Of a stretch of 11,713 nt of DNA, positions 7,005 through 11,713 are shown piece after piece. This stretch comes from Acanthamoeba sp. SK_2022b (lineage: Eukaryota; Discosea; Longamoebia; Acanthamoebidae), in the NCBI GenBank assembly GCA_027943245.1, contig JANDJZ010001320.1, positions 1-11,713 of the forward strand. Reading direction: 5' to 3'. The number at the start of each line of letters is the position of its first letter. Within the stretch, counting starts at the first letter, position 1. Both the position numbers and the translations under genes were made by a program. A model generated the notes under the pieces. The model saw only the letters and a program-made list of their open reading frames with translations. It had not been told where the DNA came from and ran no database searches.

Positions 7005-7784
7005 ATGACCAAGCGTGCGGCAATGAAGCGTCAGTCCCGTGAAAGCGGAATCCTGGATTCGCGTGACTTCATCGAAGAGTCGAAAGTTCGCCGGCTCCAT
7101 ACGCCCAACAACTCGCGATCGGGCTGGTCGCCCAATCCGTCGAACGACGACCGGGACCAGGGCTATCTCAAGACGCTGAAGCCGAAGTCGGAAGGCCAGA
7201 CCGAACTGATGCAGGCCATCGATGCGCACAATCTGGTCATGGCCCTGGGCCCCGCAGGCACGGGCAAGACCTATCTGGCGGTGGCCAAGGCGGTCGAGGC
7301 GCTGGAGGCGGGCAAGGTCGGCCGCATCGTGCTCAGCCGCCCCGCTGTCGAGGCCGGGGAATCCATCGGCTTCCTGCCCGGCGACATGGAGGACAAGCTG
7401 GCCCCCTATCTGCGCCCGCTCTACGACGCCCTGTCGGACCGGCTGTCGATGAAACGGGTCAAGGCGCTGATGGCCGAAGGCCTGATCGAGATCGCCCCCA
7501 TCGGCTATATGCGCGGCCGCACCCTGAACAACGCCTTCATCGTCGTGGATGAGGCCCAAAACTGCACCTACGTCCAACTGAAGATGCTTCTGACCCGCCT
7601 GGGCTGGCATTCCACCATGGTGGTGACCGGCGACCCGCAGCAGTCCGACCTGCTGCCGGGCATTTCGGGGCTGTCGGACATCTCGGCGCGGTTGGAGGCG
7701 GTGGACGACATCGCCGTGGTGCGCCTGGCCGAACGCGACATCGTGCGTCACCCCCTGGTCGCCTCGATGATCGGGGTGCTCTGA
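7005..7784 (+). CDS. PhoH-family ATPase
   Basis: A P-loop NTPase of the PhoH family with 259 residues and an intact frame; family members are linked to RNA metabolism, and some are phosphate-regulated. Seen: Walker A GPAGTGKT (82-89), a conserved SRPAVEAGE segment, Walker B IVVDEAQN with Asp182 and Glu183, and TGDPQQSDL. It lacks the longer N-terminal region of the canonical PhoH/YbeZ protein found beside ybeY, so it is probably the second, shorter paralogue. The charged N-terminus (1-60) looks disordered. GGAGG 5 nt before the ATG fixes the start. Expression must cope with the intrinsic terminator directly upstream. No phosphate-box sequence is evident. The gene is convergent with the small ORF at 7830-7982. 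Confidence 0.92.
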   Translation: MTKRAAMKRQSRESGILDSRDFIEESKVRRLHTPNNSRSGWSPNPSNDDRDQGYLKTLKPKSEGQTELMQAIDAHNLVMALGPAGTGKTYLAVAKAVEALEAGKVGRIVLSRPAVEAGESIGFLPGDMEDKLAPYLRPLYDALSDRLSMKRVKALMAEGLIEIAPIGYMRGRTLNNAFIVVDEAQNCTYVQLKMLLTRLGWHSTMVVTGDPQQSDLLPGISGLSDISARLEAVDDIAVVRLAERDIVRHPLVASMIGVL

Positions 7785-7792
7785 TCCTCAAG

Positions 7793-7823
7793 CGTCGCCC
7801 GATGGCCATACCGTCGGGCGACG
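7793..7823. terminator. Convergent-gene hairpin between phoH and a small ORF
   Basis: CGTCGCCCGA and TCGGGCGACG form a perfect 10-bp stem with an 11-nt loop, 8 nt after the phoH stop and 6 nt after the stop of the minus-strand ORF ending at 7830. No T-run is present on either side. It is probably a shared bidirectional terminator, and its position supports a real gene end at 7830. Confidence 0.6.
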
Positions 7824-7829
7824 ATCTCG

Positions 7830-7982
7830 CTACAGACCTGCCGCAGGGCCGTCCGGCTCGTCCGGTTCGCCGTCGGCGTCCTTGTCGACAAAATGGGTCG
7901 GCGGGCTGACGGGATGAAACAGCAGGGCCAGCAACCCGCCGAGGATCAGCAGCGCCAGCAACGCGGTTCCCGGGCCGACCAT
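7830..7982 (-). CDS. Small single-pass membrane protein, unrecognised (50 aa)
   Basis: A 50-residue ORF starting at ATG 7982. Residues 6-22 form one hydrophobic helix (ALLALLILGGLLALLF), followed by an acidic, proline-rich tail with DKDADGEPDEPDGP. This fits a single-pass membrane microprotein with its acidic tail on one face of the membrane; orientation is unclear. Its start overlaps the stop of the preceding ORF by one base (TGATG), the same coupling as in cysD-cysN, and a convergent hairpin follows its stop. I do not recognise a family. Support comes from amino-acid composition, coupling and the flanking terminator, not from homology. Confidence 0.6.
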   Translation of the reverse strand: MVGPGTALLALLILGGLLALLFHPVSPPTHFVDKDADGEPDEPDGPAAGL

Positions 7983-8178
7983 CACGAACCACCCAGTCGC
8001 GCGACGATGTCCGGGTCGCGTTCCGAAGCCGCCACCTCTGTGTCAAAGACACGTTCCGCCTGCTCCAGATCGGCGAACCGCCGCTCGTCTGATCCGCGCA
8101 GATCAGACATCGGCGCCGTCGCCTCTCCTGCTGCAGGACCACGCCGCTGCGGGCGTGAAGAACGCGAACCTCGGTCAT
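7982..8178 (-). CDS. Small acidic protein, unrecognised, probable frameshift
   Basis: Two starts are possible. ATG 8178 has an excellent ribosome-binding site (AGAGGAG, 7 nt away) and begins MTEVRVLHARSGVVLQQ. In its own frame, however, it runs far into the antisense of phoH, which is implausible. With one base restored near 8120-8128 it would join the frame GEATAPMSDLRG and end at 7982-7984 as a protein of about 65 residues. Otherwise a 42-residue ORF starts at ATG 8110 (MSDLRGSDERRFADLE), with AGGAGAGG 11 nt upstream. The C-terminal half is charged and probably helical (RRFADLEQAERVFDTEV). It begins 53 nt after the cysNC stop and could be the tail of that operon. Function unknown. Confidence 0.5.
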
Positions 8179-8231
8179 CAGCTGTCTCCTCTGATGACCC
8201 AACGCGCGATCCGGCGATTGGCGCCGCCGTC

Positions 8232-10144
8232 TCAGATGGCGAAGTCTTCGGGCGGTTCTCGCCCTTCCAGCCAGCCCACGATGCGTTCAGCGGCCTGTTC
8301 CGGGGTCATGGAGGTGGTGTCCACCACGATCTCGGGAGTTTCCGGCGCCTCGTACGGACTGTCGATGCCGGTGAAGTTCTTCAGCTCCCCCGTCCGCGCC
8401 TTGCGGTACAGGCCCTTCACATCGCGCGCTTCGGCGAATGCAGCAGGGTGTCGACGTGGACCTCGACGAACTCGTCGTCGTTCACCAACGCCCGCGCCAG
8501 CGCACGCTCGGCCCGGAACGGCGAAATGAAGCTGACCAACACGATCAGTCCGGCGTCCACCATCAGCCTGGCCACCTCGGCGACGCGGCGGATATTTTCG
8601 ACCCGATCCTCCTCGGTAAAGCCCAGGTCACGGTTCAGCCCGTGGCGGACATTGTCGCCGTCCAGCAGATAGGTGTGGCGTCCATCGGCGTGCAGCCGCT
8701 TCTCCACCAGATCGGCAATGGTCGATTTGCCGGCGCCGGACAGGCCGGTCAGCCAGATCACCCTGCCCTTCTGGTTCTTGATCGCGGCGCGCGACGCCTT
8801 GTCGACCGACTGGGCCTGCCAGTGGATGTTGTGGGCGCGGCGCAGGGCGAAATGCAGCATCCCCGCCGCCACCGTGCGGTTTGAAATCCGGTCGATCAGG
8901 ATGAAACCGCCCAGATCCTTGTTGGCCCCGTAGGGCTCAAACGCGACCGGCGCATCCAGCGACAGGTTGCAGACGCCGATCTCGTTCAGCTCCAGCCGCT
9001 TGGCGGGCTGCTGCTCCAGCGTGTTGACGTTCAGCCTATGCTTGGGCTCGGTGATGGTCGCACCGACCAGCCGTGCGCCCAGCTTCAGCAGATAGGGACG
9101 GCCCGGCAGCATGGCCTCGTCGTCCATCCAGACCAGCGTCGCCTCGAACTGATCGGCGGCCTCGGGCGGGGCGTTGGCGGCGGCCAGGACATCGCCACGC
9201 GAAATGTCGATCTCGTCGGCCAGGGTCAGGGTGATCGACTGGCCCGCGACTGCGTACAACAGATCACCGTCAGCGGTGACGATGCGGGCGACGCGCGACG
9301 TCTTGCCCGACGGCAGAACACGCACAAGATCGCCGGGCCGCACGGTTCCCGCCGCGATCTGGCCCGAGAAGCCCCGAAAATCCAGATTGGGCCGATTGAC
9401 CCACTGCACCGGCAGTCGGAACGGATCGGCGGACAGTTCGTCCCCGACCTCCAGCCCCTCCAGCAAGGCCATCAGCGGCGGACCGTCATACCAGGGCGCC
9501 CGCGCGGTCGGTTCGGTGATGTTGTCGCCGCGAAGCGCCGACATGGGGATGGCGTGGAAATCGCTCACGCCCAGCCGGGCGGCGAAGTCGCGATACTCGA
9601 CCAGGATTTCGTCGAACCGCGCCTGGGACCAGCCGACCAGGTCCATCTTGTTCACCGCCAGCACGATGTGCCGGATGCCCAGAAGGCTGACCAGATAGGA
9701 ATGGCGCTTCGTCTGGGTCAGCACGCCCCGGCGCGCGTCGATCAGGATGACGGCGGCGTCGGCGGTCGAGGCGCCGGTGACCATGTTTCGGGTGTACTGC
9801 TCATGCCCCGGCGTATCGGCGACGATGAACTTGCGTGTCTCGGTCGAGAAGAAGCGATAGGCCACGTCGATGGTGATGCCCTGCTCTCGCTCCGCCGCCA
9901 GACCATCGACCAGCAGGGCGAAGTCGATGTCGCCGCCTTGTGTGCCGACGCGGCGGCTGTCCGCCTCCAGCGCCGCCATCTGATCCTCGAAGATCATCTT
10001 GGAATCATAGAGCAGCCGCCCGATCAGGGTGGACTTGCCGTCATCCACGCTGCCGCAGGTGATGAAGCGCAGCAGGCTCTTGTGCTGGTGGACGTCCAGA
10101 TAGGCGTCGATGTCGCGGGCGATCAGGTCGGACTGGTGCGCCAT
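8232..10144 (-). CDS. cysNC: CysNC: sulfate adenylyltransferase GTPase subunit fused to APS kinase, one frameshift
   Basis: The CysN part is the GTPase subunit that drives ATP sulfurylase (ATP + sulfate to APS); the fused CysC part phosphorylates APS to PAPS. All cytoplasmic. Seen in the EF-Tu-like GTPase domain: GSVDDGKS (31-38), DTPGH (110-114) and NKMD (165-168), then beta-barrel domains to about residue 440. The kinase domain has Walker [10 protein letters not shown] (about 465), [17 protein letters not shown] and FISPFRAER. The frame changes near 8441-8446, after VEVHVDT; one missing C restores [16 protein letters not shown] and the remaining C-terminus to the stop at 8232. Total about 637 residues, normal for the fusion. 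The ATG overlaps the cysD stop by one base (TGATG). The break probably reflects sequencing error. Confidence 0.93.
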
Positions 10145-11103
10145 CAGAAATAGCCCTCGCGCTTCTTCTTCTCCATCGAGGCCGACTGGTCGTGGTCGAT
10201 CACCCGGCCCTGACGCTCGGACGTGGTGGTCAGCAGCATTTCCTGAATGATCTGCGGCACGGTCGCCGCCGTGCTCTCCACCGCCCCGGTCAGGGGATAG
10301 CAGCCCAGGGTGCGGAACCGGACCGAGCGCATCTGCGGCGTCTCGCCGGGACGCAGAGGAAACCGGTCGTCATCGACCATGATCAGGGCGCCGTCACGCT
10401 CGACCACCGGCCGTTCGGCGGCCAGGTACAGGGGCACGATCGGGATCTGCTCCAGATGGATGTATTGCCACACATCCAGTTCGGTCCAGTTGGAGATCGG
10501 AAAGACGCGGATGCTTTCGCCGGGGCGTTTGCGGGTGTTGTACAGCCGCCAAAGCTCGGGCCGCTGGCTCTTGGGGTCCCAGCCCTGCTCGGCGGTGCGG
10601 AACGAGAAGATGCGCTCCTTGGCGCGGGACTTCTCCTCGTCGCGACGGGCGCCGCCGAAGGCTGCGTCGAAGCCATGCAGCGCCAGCGCCTGTTTCAGTC
10701 CTTGCGTCTTCCACAGGTCCGTATGCAGGGCCGAACCGTGGTCGAACGGATTGATACCGCGCGCGACGGCCTCCGGGTTCTGATGCACCAGAAGTTCGAC
10801 GCCCAGTTCGGCCGCCATGCGGGCGCGCATCTCGTACATGGCGCGGAACTTCCACGTCGTATCGACATGCAGCAGCGGGAACGGCGGACGAGACGGATAG
10901 AAGGCCTTCCGGGCCAGATGCAGCATCACCGCCGAATCCTTGCCGATCGAATACAGCATGACCGGACGCTCGGCCTCGGCCGCCACCTCGCGCATGATGT
11001 GGATCGCCTCCGCCTCCAGACGCTGGAGATGCGTCAGGCGTTGGCTCGTCACGGCGGGTTCAGGGCGTGTCTTCAGAAGCAGGGATGCAGCCACGGTTTT
11101 CAC
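10144..11103 (-). CDS. cysD: Sulfate adenylyltransferase subunit 2, CysD
   Basis: The catalytic subunit of ATP sulfurylase, an N-type PP-ATPase that forms APS and pyrophosphate from ATP and sulfate with CysN. Intact frame, 319 residues. Seen: PP-loop SIGKDS (52-57), [53 protein letters not shown] and the family C-terminus [10 protein letters not shown]. The start is taken as GTG 11103. It carries about 18 more residues than the Escherichia coli protein, whose N-terminus aligns from [10 protein letters not shown] (residue 21), so a later start is possible; no strong ribosome-binding site decides. It is the first gene of a cysD-cysNC operon with a 1-bp overlap. TGAGAGCG at 11111-11118, 8 bp upstream, matches part of the operator-like sites further on. 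Confidence 0.95.
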   Translation of the reverse strand: MKTVAASLLLKTRPEPAVTSQRLTHLQRLEAEAIHIMREVAAEAERPVMLYSIGKDSAVMLHLARKAFYPSRPPFPLLHVDTTWKFRAMYEMRARMAAELGVELLVHQNPEAVARGINPFDHGSALHTDLWKTQGLKQALALHGFDAAFGGARRDEEKSRAKERIFSFRTAEQGWDPKSQRPELWRLYNTRKRPGESIRVFPISNWTELDVWQYIHLEQIPIVPLYLAAERPVVERDGALIMVDDDRFPLRPGETPQMRSVRFRTLGCYPLTGAVESTAATVPQIIQEMLLTTTSERQGRVIDHDQSASMEKKKREGYF

Positions 11104-11264
11104 TCTCGTCTGAGAGCGACCTCACACGTCAGAGCGGTGAACGGCGCAAGCGATGGATACTGCATGCGCGGCTTAGATTTCATGTCCGTCGCCCTAGGCG
11201 TCGCCCCTCATCCGCTATCGCAGCGCACAATGTCCACATCACAGGGGTTGAAACGACATGTGAT

Positions 11265-11278
11265 TGTGAACGTTTCCA
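11265..11278. promoter_or_regulatory. LacI/GalR-type operator-like site 1
   Basis: TGTGAACGTTTCCA fits the general LacI-family pattern TGNNANCGNTNNCA with the central CG. A second site lies 43 bp downstream centre to centre, about four helical turns, so both would face the same side of the helix. The regulator is not in this window. Confidence 0.5.
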
Positions 11279-11307
11279 AACGTGACGCGAACAAGGCGGT
11301 TTTGTGT

Positions 11308-11321
11308 TGTGAACGCTCTCA
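11308..11321. promoter_or_regulatory. LacI/GalR-type operator-like site 2, overlapping a candidate -35
   Basis: TGTGAACGCTCTCA fits the same pattern and shares 10 of 14 bases with site 1. A candidate plus-strand promoter overlaps it: TTGTGA (11307-11312), then 17-18 nt, then TTATTT/TATTTC (11330-11336). A repressor bound here would cover the -35. The nonamer AACGCTCTC recurs at 11503-11511. Confidence 0.5.
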
Positions 11322-11410
11322 AACCATGCTTATTTCCGATCATGAGAAGGCGGAGACCTTCCATTTTGAGGGAGCGAAAGTGATCGGCAGCCCACGCGGG
11401 TGCCGACGTT

Positions 11411-11434
11411 GGCTGCAAGCAGCCCTTTTCTCTT
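11411..11434 (+). terminator. Intrinsic terminator in the leader of the last gene
   Basis: GGCTG/CAGCC forms a 5-bp stem with a CAAG loop, followed by CTTTTCTCTT. The left arm GGCTGC could instead pair with an upstream GCAGCC (11387-11392), which itself lies in the hairpin 11384-11406. Such mutually exclusive pairings are typical of attenuators. The stem is short, so termination strength is uncertain. Confidence 0.5.
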
Positions 11435-11570
11435 GAGTGACTGTTCAGCTCCGTTCGCGGAGGAACTGAAGGATGCAAGACGATGACCGACCGGTTTTCG
11501 TCAACGCTCTCGCTCGCCCTCTGACCGACTGGTGTGTGTTATCGCAAAGTCACTGTCGGGGGTCGCCTGA

Positions 11571-11713
11571 ATGTTTAAAAAATCCATGCTCATCAGCACG
11601 TTCGCCCTTGTCATGGCGGCAGGCCTGAGCGCGCCCCATGGCGCGTCGGCGGACGCCGCCGCCCCTGAAACCGTCGCCCCGAACGCCCAGGCCATCGCTG
11701 CACGCGCGACCGC
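11571..11713 (+). CDS. Exported protein, N-terminal fragment, function unknown
   Basis: The first 47 codons of a gene cut by the window edge. It begins MFKKSMLISTFALVM with a basic n-region, a hydrophobic core (about 6-20) and likely signal-peptidase cleavage near AHG-type small residues (GASA, about 28-31), then an Ala/Pro-rich stretch with APETVAPNAQ. It is therefore exported to the periplasm or outer membrane. A G-rich GGGGGT tract 6 nt before the ATG is a weak ribosome-binding site. LacI-type sites upstream suggest carbohydrate-responsive control, as seen for TonB-dependent receptors and hydrolases of related bacteria, but no domain is visible to support either. Confidence 0.65.
   Translation, partial: MFKKSMLISTFALVMAAGLSAPHGASADAAAPETVAPNAQAIAARAT

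Larger units (their letters stand above)
11104..11570. other. 467-bp divergent regulatory region between cysD and an exported-protein gene
   Basis: No convincing long gene. In order (+): TGAGAGCG near cysD (11111-11118); two LacI/GalR-type sites (11265-11278 and 11308-11321); a candidate promoter overlapping the second site; an Arg-rich 13-codon ORF (11342-11383); a 9-bp stem with one bulge (11384-11406); a terminator (11411-11434); and a hairpin with a TTCG loop (CTCCG/CGGAG with TTCAG/CTGAA outside, 11444-11470). GGAGG at 11459-11463 lies 9 nt before an ATG at 11473, which opens a frame of 51 codons (to 11628) that overlaps the next gene and does not look like protein. Confidence 0.5.

Noticed and set aside
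6745..7023. 92-codon minus-strand ORF upstream of phoH
   Set aside because: Arg/Thr/Pro-rich with no ribosome-binding site, and it spans the intrinsic terminator and the phoH start.
7537..8202. 221-codon minus-strand ORF overlapping phoH antisense
   Set aside because: Only its first 20 or so codons after ATG 8178 look genuine; the rest is Arg/Pro/Gly-rich shadow sequence crossing phoH.
9038..10153. Long plus-strand ORF of about 370 codons opposite cysNC
   Set aside because: It is the antisense of a well-recognised gene, with composition typical of high-G+C shadow frames (rich in Arg, Gln, His and Gly) and no recognisable motif.
10192..11436. 414-codon plus-strand ORF opposite cysD extending into the regulatory region
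   Set aside because: Most is antisense to cysD. Its last 36 codons (from ATG 11327) overlap the operator, hairpins and terminator and lack a ribosome-binding site.

Overview
The window is G+C-rich (about two thirds by eye) bacterial chromosome, most likely from an alphaproteobacterium of the Caulobacter/Brevundimonas group. This rests on a TipF-like protein (two membrane helices, coiled coil, degenerate EAL domain), a CysN-CysC fusion, a TIGR01459-type HAD protein and -10 elements resembling the Caulobacter form GCTANAWC. The taxon is an inference. I see no prophage, insertion sequence with a transposase, CRISPR array, tRNA or rRNA.

Layout. 1-458: 3' part of a CheY-like response regulator (+). 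407-2134 (-): an SDR oxidoreductase followed by a lipid A-type lauroyl acyltransferase, the two overlapping by 11 bp. 2245-5930 (+): tipF-like gene, HAD-IIA protein, MaoC-type hydratase and ribF. 5919-6147: a nested palindromic repeat between the convergent ribF and gamma-carbonic anhydrase genes. 6160-6685 (-): gamma-carbonic anhydrase. 6701-7004: non-coding stretch ending in a strong intrinsic terminator only 18 nt before a PhoH-family gene (7005-7784, +). 7793-7823: hairpin between convergent genes. 7830-8178 (-): two unrecognised small ORFs. 8232-11103 (-): cysD-cysNC, the ATP sulfurylase/APS kinase operon for sulfate assimilation, with a 1-bp stop/start overlap. 11104-11570: regulatory region with two LacI/GalR-type operator-like sites, a candidate promoter and an attenuator-like terminator. 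11571 to the end: first 47 codons of an exported protein of unknown function.

The main caveat is sequence quality. Five clear housekeeping-type genes (acyltransferase, tipF-like, HAD, maoC, cysNC), and probably the carbonic anhydrase and one small ORF, read correctly only if small indels are assumed, often at C/G runs. About ten such events in 11.7 kb, next to perfectly intact genes (SDR, ribF, phoH, cysD), look like an error-prone draft sequence rather than gene decay. I annotated these genes across the breaks and marked where the frame changes.

Functionally the window is mostly core genome: signalling and flagellar polarity, envelope lipid A acylation, FAD synthesis and sulfate activation. 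I do not see a convincing new multi-gene system. The most unusual material is non-coding: the nested palindrome, the terminator-fronted phoH leader, twin leaderless-type promoters and the attenuator-like leader next to cysD.
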